A DNA stretch of 64,000 bases from contig MARA01000037.1 of NCBI GenBank assembly GCA_001792895.1, forward strand, positions 124,001 through 188,000, in the 5' to 3' direction. Both the position numbers and the translations under genes were made by a program. The notes beneath the pieces are model-generated. The model was not told the DNA's origin, made no database searches, and saw only the letters and a program-made list of their open reading frames with translations. Of the stretch, positions 12,170 to 24,104 are shown in pieces. Within the stretch, counting starts at the first letter, position 1; each line of letters begins with the position of its first letter. Source of the DNA: Lentinus brumalis (taxonomy: Eukaryota > Basidiomycota > Agaricomycetes > Polyporales > Polyporaceae).

Positions 12170-13625
12170 TCACAGCTCCGCGGTCCCGTGATATGCCAGA
12201 TTAGCATGACTGGCAGGCTGCACGAGCGTCGTCGACGTCGACTGAGGCCCCCCAGCAGCGGCGGCGGGATACGTGCGCGGGTCTTCCGGGTTCTGCATTG
12301 CAAATCGAGCACGTAAGTTCAGGCGTCCGCAACACCGCAACGGGAGAACGGGAGAACGCACGTAGAGCAGTGGCGCAGCCGGCGAAGCGGTCTGCCAGGG
12401 TTCGTACGCCCCGCTCTTGGGCGTCGGGTTGAAACCGGGACTCGCCGGCGGGACCTGCACCGTCTGAGCTTCCGGGTGGTGCGCGGATCGCTGGCTGCGG
12501 CGACGGAGGAAGTAGAAGAGCAGAGCGCCGAGCGCGACGGCTCCTAGCACACCGCCGACTACACCGCCGACGACCGGGCCCACGATGCTGTGACTCGCGC
12601 CGCCAGCAGATGGAGGTGAGGAAGGAGAAGCAGACGCAGACGTAGAACTCGAGCTTGATGACGACGTATGCGTCGTGGGAGACGAATCTCCAACGCTCCC
12701 GGTCCTTGACAGAGTTGCGATGGAGGTGGACGAGCCAGGAGCGATGCTAGCGGTTGTGTCGGGCAGATCTGACAAGTATCCATGAGTGATAGTGCTCTGC
12801 TTGGTCCCGACCAAGTGCTGACCTTCAGCCGCAACTCCGAACGCGACTGTGAGATTGAAGAAGTCCGTAGCCTGGGCGCGTGAACCATATGTATCAACGT
12901 CGATGTCACTGGCAACCGAGTTCCGTCACGGTTGCTTACCGACACGTCCTGATACGCCCATGCGGGCACGGCGGTGCCAACAGGGATCGATTCGGGATAG
13001 CTGATTTCTTCGTGAGACATAACCTAATCCACGACCACAACAGCCGCTCGGGGCGCGGAGAGAGGGTGCGTACCCCTTGTTCTGCGTGGTGCAATTGAGC
13101 GAGAAGCGCGAGTATCTGGTGCCCGCCGTGAGCTCGACGCTCGTACACAGACCCAGCTCGATCCGACGAAGACTAGTACTTACGACGTCACGGTGGTCCC
13201 GTTGTCGAACTGGCAGTTCTGGCAGGCTTCGAACAGCGCATAGGAGACCATGTTGCATTGGCAGGCATCGTTGTTCGCGGTGTAGTACTGAGATGGCTCG
13301 GTCATCGCATCGACGTTAGCTGTGGATGTGAAGATCCTTCAACAGATGCTACCCTGCACACTGCATGGCGGGGACGTACTATTCTGTCCTCCTCCGCACG
13401 GAAGATGCAGGTAGGCAGCGACCAAGCATGGATTCTGTCCCTTGGAGTTGGACATCTGATTCGATCGTCAGACGCGTTCGTTCAGGGTGTACGAAGACGA
13501 GTGGAAGAACTCACCCATGCATGGGCTGCAGTACACACTGCCTGCGTCGTTTGAGCTCGGGCGAGCTGCCCTCTGTTGGCAAATTGGAGGACAAGAGAGA
13601 CAGCGAGCAGGGAGAGTGTGTACAT
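12170..13625 (-). CDS. Cys-rich single-pass membrane protein, cluster copy A
   Basis: Predicted surface protein of about 330 residues from about nine short exons. A signal peptide (from MYTLSLLAVSLVLQF, ATG at 13625) precedes a first Cys and a Trp at the first splice site. Then come SKGQNPCLVAAYLHLPC, CQCNMVSYALFEACQNCQF, YSRFSLNCTTQ, and PESIPVGTAVPAWAYQDV. A Ser/Thr-rich stalk is followed by a helix containing GPVVGGVVGGVLGAVALG and a stop-transfer LRRRSQR. The tail has YEPW, then NPEDPRTYP in the last exon, ending GTAEL. All exon joints keep phase and no lesion is visible. The family is familiar to me from agaricomycete genomes as uncharacterised proteins; I know no function. Closest relative here is copy D. 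Confidence 0.82.
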
Positions 13626-13680
13626 CCTGCGACGAGGAGACAAGGGAGGAGGACAGAACCTGCAGGACGGCGGCGCAGGG

Positions 13681-13696
13681 AGTATATCATATACGG
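13681..13696 (-). promoter_or_regulatory. AT-rich TATA-like element of copy A
   Basis: The minus strand reads CCGTATATGATATACT, 56-71 nt before the ATG at 13625, consistent with a TATA box and a very short leader. Confidence 0.4.
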
Positions 13697-14435
13697 GGGG
13701 GGCGTTAGCACGAATTACGCGACTAGTACAATGCACCCGTCCGACCTGTGCAACGAGAAGCCAGAGATGCACCTCCGCTGTCAGATGGGTCTGATCCTGC
13801 GTCTATCTGCCACAGTCACCCCCTCGCTTCTTCGCGCAAGTCCCGAGGCGAGTGGATCATTGTGTAGCACATGCTCTTTGTGCATCTTCGTCCACGTTTC
13901 TGCGGTACATATTTTGAATGAGCAAATTGACGCGAGTGCGGGCTATGGCCGCACAGATGAAATACCTACTAGTACAGCCTGCGGTACCGTGGCTCAGGCT
14001 GCGGTGGACGACGTCAGGCACATTACGTATCGCACGTCATGGAAAGGCCAGTGACACTCATGGTCTGCGCCAAGTCTTGCAGACCAGCGAACTTGACACA
14101 TCGAACACACGAGTGGACGTGCCACCGGATGCAGCTGCTTCAAGTTCTGGTTGAACCTACACCCTGTACGCTCTTCTCCAAATTAGCAGAATGGGTGACC
14201 TCAAGATGTCGAGGCGTCGAAAAGATATTCAGCTGATGAATCGATGAAGGATGTCAGTGGAAGGCAGGAGCATGAAGCGGTGTGCGGGTCACGGTGGTGT
14301 CTGGTGATGTGCGTCTCGAACTCGGTAATTGCCGATCCATCGGAGCGCTATAGCCGCCCAAGTACTCGACGGTCACAATAATCCTTCGTAAAACACTGCA
14401 GTGATACATCTCTCCATAGCCTGAGAGGAGGCTCG
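13697..14435. other. Intergenic between copies A and B
   Basis: Contains the upstream region of A and the 3' flank of B. No additional gene or intact repeat found. Confidence 0.45.
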
Positions 14436-15837
14436 TCATAGCTCCGCTGCGCCCGTATAGGACATGATCGCATGGTATCCAGACTGACCCGTACGCGTAG
14501 TAGGGGAATTTCCCGCCGACGAAGACTGGCCGAGTCCAGCAAATGGATAGGGCTTGGAATATGTCCGAGTACCTGCGGGGCTCTGCGACAATATTGAGTA
14601 CACAGTGCGGCCGTCGGAGAAACTCGGATTGAAGACGTACATTGAGCACGGCCACGGTGGATGACATTGGAGACCAGGGCTCGTATACCCATTCCGGACT
14701 TGCGGGATAGATGCCGGGAGAGACGAATCTAGCGGCTTGTTCGTGTGGCGCACTCATGGATCGGAGTTTGCTGCAGCGACGAAGGAATACTGCCAGGCAA
14801 CCAAGGAGGACGAGACCGACAACCCCGCCGACAACACCTCCGACCAAAGGCACAACAAACTCCGAGGAGCTCGAGCTCGACGAAGCACTAGTGGCAGACG
14901 GCGATAGTGTTGTTGCGAACGGGTAGATATAGGTCGTCGTGCTCACGATAGTGACCAACGGCGCAGCAGTTCCAGTGGTATCGGGATGTCCTATTGTACA
15001 ATCAGCAAGTCGGCACCGTTGACACAGCAGAAGAGTGTCTCGCCACCTTGAGCTGCGACTGCAGAAGCAGTAGTGAGGTTGAACAAGCCATTCGACTGAA
15101 TAACAGGCGTCCATACCATCAGGCTCGGACGTACCACGAGGTGTGATTGGGACGTACAGTCACATTCTGATACGCCCATGCGGGTATTGCGGTCCCAGAA
15201 GGAATGTCTTCCGGATAGCTGGTTAGGGAATTCAGACACAAGCGGAAGGTATGATGGACGACGGACGCGTACCTGGGCCTCAAATTACGTTGGGTGCAGT
15301 TGTGGGTGTATTCTGAGTACCTACATGAATTAATTCCTTCGTTGGTGTGTACTGTAGTGCGAGGTTCAGAAGGTATGCTTACTTTATGACTACTGTCCCA
15401 TTTTCGAATTGGCAGGCTTGACAGGCTTGAAAGAGAGCGTATAATAACGGGTTGCATTCGCAAAATCCATCGTTTGCCGTATAGACCATGTCCGGCCTGG
15501 ACATCGGTACCACAACTACACATGCATGATGTCAGGTCACAGTGAACGCCTGAGCTGGCCTGCTAGACCTGGAAGGTTTCTCACCACTTCCATCTGGACC
15601 TGCGCACGGAATGTTGAGGTACGCCGCGACGTAACATGGGGTTTGTCCTTCTGAGTTGACCATCTGTACTCGCTTTTAGCGCGGCACCCACTTCGCCACT
15701 GGAGATGAGGTTGGACAAACCCATAAGTGCTTTGGCGTACACAACAGGTCAAACTCCCCCGACTTTGCAACACATCGATGTGCGGTCCACTGCAGTAGGA
15801 CGGCGATAGCGAGAACGAAGCGGCCCAGAACGACCAT
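14436..15837 (-). CDS. Cys-rich single-pass membrane protein, cluster copy B
   Basis: Same architecture and exon plan as copy A. Signal peptide MVVLGRFVLAIAVLLQW (ATG 15837); exon 1 ends in the codon for Trp. Then NSEGQTPCYVAAYLNIPC, CECNPLLYALFQACQACQF, YSEYTHNCTQ, PEDIPSGTAIPAWAYQNVT, SNGLFNLTTASAVAAQG, and a Ser-rich stalk. The helix contains VPLVGGVVGGVVGLVLLG and is followed by LRRCSKLR. The tail has YEPWSP; the last exon starts SPAGTRTYS and ends YTGAAEL. I could follow every junction in frame, so this copy looks intact. The ectodomain subtype (ALF-ACQ-CQF) groups it with A and D. Confidence 0.8.
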
Positions 15838-16725
15838 GCTTGCTCTGTGAGCTGCTGAACCGGGGGGATCGAGGACGAGGACCATTTAGCGGATCTCCGA
15901 GGCTGTTATGTACACTGGACACCCATGACGGAAGATGCAGTGCCTGTGAGGTCTAGCTTGAGCGGTCGAGCTCGGTGCATCCGCGGCATGTTTTCCGCGC
16001 TTCGCTGCCAAGATCGCCGCTCGAGGAGTAGTGTTGCTCGATGCTCACCCCTGACTCCTCAGTGCCACGACTCGGAGGCACTAATTATCGACAGCACACG
16101 GTGGCATCAATGCAGCGACAACTACTTGGAAGCTGGGACACTGCGGCCTCCTGCATCCGTACTCAGGGACACGTCTCTGACGCTAGAGAGATCAGCGTAC
16201 AAGCGACTGCAGAAGAGGCAAGCAAACACGCACATTAATGGCATGTGGGCGTCGATTTGCCAGTGGGAATCAAGCTGTCCACGTCAGCGGCTAGCGCGAT
16301 ATGTTATACCTGAGGTCCGAGAAGGTGTATAACTGAGCCGCAACGTCAGGTATTGCTAGACCGTAACAAGCATTCAAGTACTCACCTTTGCTGATACGAA
16401 TCTGGGTGACCCAACTTGAAGTTCAACATATGCGCCGAGCTGCACGCGGAATCACCGCTCAGAGTCACTATTCATGTGCACCGGTTGAGCCCTGTGCTGT
16501 TGTCCCTGAGACTTGGTCGGCGGCGGATGCGTGCACCAACGGCGTGTGCACGAGAGTGCGACTCTTCCTGTAGCGTAGCATCAACTCACTGCTGGTATTG
16601 GTTGTTCGGATTGGCTACATCATTCGTGAGCATATCATGAGTGCGCGCGCGGTCCACGGGGCAGAATGTATCAAGGAGCACGGAGACACCATAACATCCC
16701 ATCGTGCTGCGTTCTATATCCTTAC
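15838..16725. other. Intergenic between copies B and C
   Basis: Promoter of B and 3' flank of C. I looked for a decayed extra copy and found none that I can support. Confidence 0.4.
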
Positions 16726-18213
16726 TCAAACCTCCGGCGTACCTCTGTACGTCGACCCTGCGTATCCATGGCCGTTCTTGCTCCCGTTGTAACCAGGAGC
16801 CGTGTAGCTCTGCAGAGCACTGAAGCTATGCATATGTCCAGCAATGGACCCCGGCGGTACGCTAGGAGTCGGAGATGCCGCTCTCATACCGAACGGAGAT
16901 GGGTCTGTTGCAGCCGGGAAGGTTCGAGGGTCATCAGGATCCTGCCATTGAGGTCACGGTGTCAGCCACCGTCCATACAAGAGTACGCACTAAGGACTCA
17001 CATAGATCATCGAAGGCACGGACATGATGGACATAGGCTTCTCGCTGGGTTCGTCAACCTCGGACATCGGACGCTCAGACGCATGAGCCTCGGGTTTGCG
17101 GTCGAGTCTGCGCTGACGAAGGAGCATGTAGATGATGGCGGATCCGAGGAGGAGGAGGCCCAACATCCCTCCAACGGCTCCACCCGCGATACCTCCTACG
17201 TTGCTCGACTTCCCCTGGCCGTCCCCGCTTTCCGCAGAAGTGCCCGCTGTAGGCGACGTAGGCGCTCCAGATGATGTGCTCGATGGGGGAGATGAACTCG
17301 AAGAGGCTGCCATTGTACCGAGCGTAGCGCTGAACGTCGCTGTCGTGGACGAGGGTGACGCGGACGACTCAGGCGTATCTGTCGATATAAGGATCAGCAT
17401 GCCTTGACACCTTGAGTATTACAGCTGAAGCGCACCGCCCGTCAATGCAGCCTTCACAGGGTCAAATTTGTCCGTACGCTGTACAGGATGAAGAGTTGAC
17501 GTAAGGACCAGTGGGAAGAGTCGATCGGGAAGGGATGCTCACTCGCACGTCCTGAAATGCCCACGCAGGTATTGCAGTCCCAGGTGGAATGGGGTTGGGG
17601 TAACTTGATTCAAGTTGACATTAGCAAGAGTTCGTTTCCCGGACTAATGAAGTACACTCACGAGAGAAGGGTTGGATCAGTACAATTTGCAGAGTATTCG
17701 CTCCAGCTACAGAAGGAACGATTGGTGTCAGGGAGACCCGAAGTTGTGGAAAAGACGATGAGCCATACCGAAGGACGCCCCGTAACCTCCCGGCTGGCAA
17801 GCTGTGCAAGCCTGAAGCAGCGCGTACATGACGGTGTTACAACCACACGCCAACGTTGACTGCGTAGGACCACCATATCCCGGCGTGGTGTCGGGGTCAT
17901 TGAGCCCAGGTATCTCGGCTGGAGGAGTATTGCTGTCAGCGAATGCAGGAATGGCAGTCCGAAACGAACCATGGACGGGGCCTACGCAGGGAACAAGGAG
18001 ATAGGCTGCAATAAGACATGGACTATGTCCCTTCGAGTTCTCCATCTGCGAGTAACTCAGTGCCATTCAGTAGAACAACGGCGAACGTCATAGGTTACTC
18101 ACCCACGTGTAATCTCCAGGCGGGTCGCACTGTGCAAGTGTGTACTGGGCTTTGACTACGAGAAAGCTGGAGGCACACAAGCTGAGCCAGGTGAGCAGGA
18201 AATGGAGGGCCAT
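16726..18213 (-). CDS. Cys-rich single-pass membrane protein, cluster copy C
   Basis: Signal peptide MALHFLLTWLSLCASSFLVV (ATG 18213); exon 1 ends YTW at a GTGAGT donor. Ectodomain: NSKGHSPCLIAAYLLVPC, then CGCNTVMYALLQACTACQ, WSEYSANCTDPTLLS, PNPIPPGTAIPAWAFQDV, and TDKFDPVKAALTG. A long Ser/Thr stalk is followed by a helix with GGIAGGAVGGMLGLLLLG and LRQRRLDR. The tail has PMSIMSVPSMIYV, then exon DPDDPRTFP, ending YRGTPEV with TGA at 16726. The exon ending after CTACQPGGYG is out of phase with the next exon unless one base is missing from the run 17778-17781. With it the junction has the phase seen in E, F and G. Its tail type matches E and F rather than its neighbours A and B. Confidence 0.78.
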
Positions 18214-18943
18214 CGTCGCGGAGGACGCCAGCTGGAGATGGGGCGTCGAATTTCGTGCGAGAGTACATAAGCCACGACCGACGCAGCTGCATGCGTGGTC
18301 TTGCATGTGGGAGACTTCCGCAAGAGGCTGTCCCCTGTGATGCACATGCGAGGAGAACACGGTCCATGGCATGCTTCATGCGCTTCTGGGTGTGGGCGTA
18401 GGTTTACACCATCTGCCAGCCAAGCCTGGCTGGATTGGCTTGTTACCCATCGAAGACAGCGTGCGCGCATATGAGAATCGCCGCCCTCGATAGCGCCGTG
18501 AATGGAAGGGTAAATGTGGTGAGATGGTGATGTGGAGAAGTTTGATAGTACACACCGACTTGCATCGATTGAGCGCACGATCCCCTCAAGCTCTGGCCTG
18601 GTAAGGTCATTCTCTGAGGGCCGAGTCAGCCCTGTTATATCGTGGTCACGGCAGGTGATAGGCAGTGGCCGTCGGAGGGGTCGGGAAGAAGAGACAAGGT
18701 AAGTAGAGCGAGTAAGAACCAAATAACGGATGACACAGCTTTGACCAACCTTGTATCAGTACTTACGTGTCACCTCGCCAGAGTCGCCACGGCGGGAGAT
18801 ACGGAAAACTCTGCAACCATACATGATTGTCATGGTCAGGTAAAACTACACATGTCTCGGGCTTTCCGGCATCTAAATCCTGGTATACATCAAAAAGTGA
18901 AATTCGGCCCACTGTGGATGTGTGTGCATATGCGCCTTCTACT
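18214..18943. other. Intergenic between copy C and the DUF3445 gene
   Basis: Promoter side of C and 3' side of the next minus-strand gene; nothing else supported. Confidence 0.45.
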
Positions 18944-20792
18944 CTAGAAAGGGAAGTTCAGGTTAGACTTCTTGCCCTCGTCGCTCACGACCCCGTTCGC
19001 GACCTGCTCCGCATGACACCTGTCGAGGAGCGGCAAGATGCTCTCGTACGCGCCACGCGCCTTGTACCTACAACCAACCCCGCGTCAGCCAACTCAACAG
19101 AAGACAACTCTCGAAAACTCACCTCGCGACGTCCTCCGGCCAGCTCCGGATCGCGCTCGCCATCCTCCCGGGAACCCCAGGCTCACCGACGAGCTCCTCC
19201 AGCTTCGTCTGGTACACCCTGATCGTGAACACGACCGCGCCCGTCTTCGGCAGCCTGCGCAGCGTCTGCCGCTCCGTCCTGAGCCGCAGCGTCGCCGGGG
19301 TCGCCTCCGTGTCCTTCTGGATGCCCGGGCGCATGCCGGGCGCGATGTCCTCCGAGGTGTCCCACTGGTCGTTGATGTGCTTCGCGCGGACGTACTCGGA
19401 CGTCGACTCGTTCCCGTTCATCGTCGCCGCCCACGCGAGCTCGTCGGGGTCGACGGCGAGCAGCGAGCCCGGGGCCGGTGCGGGCTGGCGCGCGTGCGCT
19501 TCTTGCACGACTTGGAAGGCGTAGTTGTTGCGCACGACGGGCTTGTCGAGGGGCAGTCGGCGGAAGAATCTGTCCATGCTCATCTGGAGCTTGTTCTTGT
19601 CTGGAGATGTGGGACATGTCAGCCGAGCGCGTGCGGGATAGGAGGAACGAAAGAAGCTTGCATTGCGGGACGTTTCCTGAAGTGTGGATATCCTCCAGCG
19701 GCATGCCCATCTTGTCTTCTAGTCGCCATGATCCTTGGGGGGCGGTCGTCAGTTGCTGATGACGTCGTCTTAGATGCTCATTGGCGTACCTGCAATGACC
19801 ACCGCTCCCGCCTGGAGATAGTAGCGTCCGTCCGAGCCTTCCATCATGATTGTGAAGTCTTCCTGCATGCTATTGACGATTCAGTCTGATTAGACCACCG
19901 CTGGGTTCAAGGACACTTGTCGGACTCACAGCATGCGTGCGACCTTCAAAGGCTCTTCCGCGTCAAAGTCGTGGGTCTCCTCAAACGGAAGAATGGTGAT
20001 AGTCTTGATTCTTCCCTCGCCATACCATCCGTTCTCCTCGTCGTTCTTCGAGACTGGATGGCGCGTCACGCTGTATACGTCCGGATGGCGGCGTGAAAGG
20101 TACTCAGCGAGTTCGTACATGAACTCTCTGGCTGAAACAGACCCAATCAGCTCTGGCTCAGGAACAGCGGAGCTACGCTGCATCTGTGTAGCACTAACCA
20201 GCGGCATGACCCGAGTCCACAATGCCCGGTTGTGCGTCCTGTACCTGGACCAGACGGTCCCCGGCCGTCCGTATACGGTACTCGGTGACGTTATGGAACT
20301 TGGGGAACTCGCTATCAAGCTCGATCCACTCGTCCCAGGCCATACTCCGGATGCCCATAGTAACGCTGCATACCGTCACAAAGTCAGATAATTTTCCGAC
20401 GTGCGAAGCGCGAGGCACTCACTGGTAGTCGCCCCATTTGAACGGCCGGTAGGGAATGGGCTTGAGCGCGCTGAAGTGTTCCTTGCTAGCCTCCACACGA
20501 GGATAGTCGAACCTGGTCGGTTCCCATTCTGTGGACACAAACGATGGCGTTAGCGTCCAGCAATCGAAGTGCACCGAATGCACAGGTGACGGCAGCACTC
20601 ACCTCCTGGTGCGCGCTCCTTGGCAGACCGCGTCTTCTCCGGGAGGTCAGCAGGGGGCGTATGCGCTCGCACAGGTGCGCCTTTCCGTCTCCTCCATACA
20701 CGCTGAGCCGAGTAGACGATCGCGGAGATGAGCAGCCCCGCGACCAACGGGAGGTAGTCCTTCCTAGACGTGAACGCAATCAAGTCCATCAT
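18944..20792 (-). CDS. DUF3445 protein, heme-dependent oxidative N-demethylase-like
   Basis: Eight exons (20792-20603, 20528-20423, 20365-20199, 20131-19930, 19869-19790, 19733-19662, 19600-19123, 19067-18944) give 472 residues. A single N-terminal membrane helix (YLPLVAGLLISAIVYSA) suggests anchoring. Family blocks: PFKWGDYHVTMGIRSMAWDEWIELD, split here by an intron after GDY; DFTIMMEGSDGRYYLQAGAV; VIAGSWRLEDKMGMPLEDIH; VPQYKNKLQMSMDRFFRRL; then a conserved region near WDTSEDIAPGMRPG. DUF3445 members include bacterial subunits of heme-dependent N-demethylases acting on methylated amines; the fungal substrate is unknown. The sixth intron uses a GC donor (GCAAGC) that is needed to form PQYKNK. 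The upstream alternative ATG at 20834 adds 14 residues. Confidence 0.87.
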
Positions 20793-23330
20793 CGCTCTCC
20801 GAGTGTGTTGCCCTCCAGCGATCGATAGCCACAACGTGAGAGCAACCCTGCTGAGGCGCCACTAGTCACTGTACGAGATGAATCGATGCTCCTGCAGGCT
20901 GATCGTCCGACCTCCTTCGGAGATGCTGGCTGCGGGATCGTCGGTGTCGCAGTGAGGTCGAATGGCAGCAGCAAGAACGAGAACACCCCAGGCGCGTCTG
21001 AGCGAATCGCTATATGTATGCCCAGGAACGCCACAAGGAAGGCATGGGGCTCCGTGAGTACTCCGATCGTATCGAGCCCGCGTCCGAGTCATTGACATGG
21101 ATGGCCTCATGCCGCGGCAAAAGCCTCGACCGCACGTCACTAGTACTGCTGCTCGATCGGTGTACTTATCTGCATTCCACGGTGTCGGTCAGTCGAAGTG
21201 CGGCATAGACTTGAGAACCTTCGGTGCCTTTCCTGCGTGTGGTATGCGGTTATCATCGACATCCGAGCTAGTAGGGCTCACGTTACATACATACTTACAT
21301 AGCATGCTATGCGTTTGCTCGCGTTCGCGGCAACGAAGACAACTTTACGCAAGGCCACGCACCCTGCACGCAAGGAGCGCATCCGTCTCCGCGTACTTCA
21401 ACTTGGCGGGCAGCCACGCGTCATGAGTCGGAGGCGTGCGCTGCACGATTGGTCGCAAGACGCAGCGAACTTTGCACACAGCGTCTTCTCTGCCTTCCTC
21501 TGAGAATCTTCACGCAGTCGGATAAGGACCCCGCCCTCGTGATCCGCGCAGCCCTGCTCCTGCAAACTCGGCGAACCTGTGACCAGCGGACGGTACGTCG
21601 GTGAGTTACGAGCACTATTGACCTGGATGCAACCCAGTTCGACGTCCGGAGCGCGGGACCGTATGTACTGAGTACTCGCACCAACTTCAAGCTTCAAGTC
21701 TCGCGACAGCACCGCACGACAATCGCACTTGCACCTCAATCAAGGCTCTCCCGCCGGGCGTGGCTGGCCATGGGGCGTGTCGATCGCGTTTTCGTTTTCG
21801 TTGGCGTATGGAGCTGTATGGAGTCGTCCTTGTGGCGTCCCCTGGTCGTCAGCGTCGCGCCGTCGTTCCGGACTGAGCTCGGCGGGCTCGGGGCCGGGGC
21901 GAGCCGCGATCGAGTGCGGGACCACACCAACGCTTACGCATAAGTTAACCCGGCGTGTCAATGGCGCAAGGTTGAAGCTGAAGGAGGGATAGGAAAAGCA
22001 TTTGAAGAGCAAAGTTCCTTGCGACTCCCTGCGAAGGAGCGTTTGGTAACTCGGCGAGTTCCTCCCGAACTCCGGACGCTCCCGCCTCGGAGCGCGCACC
22101 TCGGCCTTGCAAGGCAATCCCCGCCGTCTGATCCCGGCTATGGTAAGTAGTAGCTCGCTCGTACATAGACCGGCGCAGAGCTGAAACATCGCACCAACAG
22201 GACCCGCCATACAGTATATACACAGCACTCCTTCCCTGGCACCTGCTGCACGCAAACGGCATGCAAGGAGGAACCGGTCACACGCACGTACGGCCTTCTG
22301 CGAGTCTGCGACAGGCCACGGTCCACCTGACATGCCACTGTATCTGCGGAGGCAGTCCCGTGGGTGCGTCCGCGGAAGGAAGCCTGCAGAGGACGCTGGG
22401 AATCGGATAGGAATGTGCAGCTCGCAAGCTCAAAGCCGGGCGCAGCCAAGGTTACATCGGACTGGGCAGGGAGGATGAATGATGATCACGACACCCCAGA
22501 GAGGAATGCCATAAGAATTAAGTAGTACCGAGACGTATGCAGAGCGGAGTGGGGAGCGATGGGTCGGGAGACGTACAGAAAATGCGTATGGATCGATGCT
22601 ATGTAGTCCGAGACGACGCGACGACGGGCGAGATAGTACGGGGGACAGCGTCCAGCAGAGGGACAGACAGTCTACACTAGTGCGAACACTCGTATACTGA
22701 AACAACACTGACACTGAGCATCCGAAACCCGAACAAAGCACTGTGAAGGTTCGATACGATATGGTGTGGGATGCGAGTGAATCAGATGGAATGGCGTTAG
22801 GGTGGACTCGGGGACAGGATGCTGATGGGCGCGATGTACAGTATGTACCTGGAGGCCGGAGAGATGGATACAGTAGGGATACGGCACAAGAACGACGTCC
22901 GGTCCGCCGCCCGTGGGTAGGGCGGGCGACAGCAGCGTAACCGTGGTCCAATGCCAGCAGCCCGGTGTGCGGCGGTGGCATCTTGTTGGCCATTTTGACA
23001 GTCACAGAGACCGACCTTGCAGTGCAGATAAGCACCGGGATCAGCTAGAACCGGCGGTACCGGTCTCGCAATCAGCATCGCCGCCTCCGCAACCTGACAG
23101 GCGCTACCCCGGACTTCTCCCAGCAGCTGTGGAGCTGCCCCACCTTGGAATGAATCCTCGGGGAGGGTCGGAAGTCGGAGTGGCCGGGACAGGGGAGGGG
23201 TGAAAAGGCATCGTCGCCGCGTCGGTCGTAGTGTGAGTTCATGAGTCTATGATACACTGATGATACATTCGTTGTGAGGGGTGGACGTGGGCTGATGATA
23301 TGTACAGGGAATGGAGGGCGCGCGGAGCGC
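20793..23330. other. 2.5-kb intergenic region, no gene seen
   Basis: Open frames here on both strands (for example 22333-21740 and 23035-22430 minus) have arginine/serine-rich random-looking products, no splice-linked partners and no recognisable motif. It may contain promoter and untranslated sequence. Confidence 0.45.
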
Positions 23331-24104
23331 TCACGAGCCGTAGGCGGCAGCCGTCGCGGCGAACATGTTGTACTGAGGCTGGACATCCGGAGGCACGGAC
23401 TGGAACGCATGTCCGAAGGAGCCGTACTGCATGTGGTGCTTGATGAACGGCGAATGCGCTGACGGACGGCCAGCCTGAGCGAAGACGGACGTCGGCTGGG
23501 AGTGGTTGTGAGCGCTCTGGAGGGACGCGAGGTAGAAGGGGTCGGTGGTGGCGAAGAGGGATGCGTTGGGCGAGGGAAGGTCATGGTGCGAGTGGTCGAG
23601 GGTATCATGTGGACGGAGAGGCTTGTTTTGCGCGGGCGGTAAGCCGACGAGTGATGGGCACCCGACGGCGGTGGCGCCGCCCGCGAGAAGGATGGAGAGG
23701 GACTGGATGAAGAGGGTGGGGACGGGAGGAGGAGGTCCTCTACCATGCGCTCATCCTCGTCCATCTCGTCCGGGTCGCGCTGGGACTCGTCGATCGAGCA
23801 CCGCATCTTGCTGCTCGCTGTACTGCCATACCGGAACCGCGCAGCGTCGGTGGGGTCGAGCGAGATGCTGTGGGATGGCGTGCGGGAGAGAGGCGTATTC
23901 GACGGGCCCATGCGGGGAGAGTTGAAGGGGATGGGAGAGGACTGATGGAATAGGGTCTGCGAGAGCTGGGCCTGCGTGCCCTTTGTGAGCGCGGGGGACT
24001 GGCACGCTGTGGCGGGGACATACCTGGAGAGCGGCGAGCTCTAACGCTTCCTGACCGATGTGGTTGGCGTTGAGGGAGGCAACGAGGTCGTCGACGGAGC
24101 TCAT
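23331..24104 (-). CDS. Conserved basidiomycete protein of unknown function
   Basis: Exons 24104-24024 and 23971-23331, about 240 residues. The N-terminus MSSVDDLVASLNANHIGQEA...LELAALQAQLSQTLFHQS spans the intron. Then come a Ser/Pro segment with MDEDERMVEDLL, a hydrophobic patch SILLAGGATAVGCPSL, LPPAQNKPLRPHDTLDHSHH, LFATTDPFYLASLQ and the end NMFAATAAAYGS. The first half and second half lie in different frames; one base missing from the G run 23718-23721 (+ strand) joins them. No known domain. The short N-terminal helix and low-complexity body suggest an intracellular adaptor or regulator, but that is only a guess. Confidence 0.66.

Noticed and set aside
21740..23035. Minus-strand frames that might form a gene
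   Set aside because: No splice-linked partners, no motif, and biased composition; treated as intergenic.
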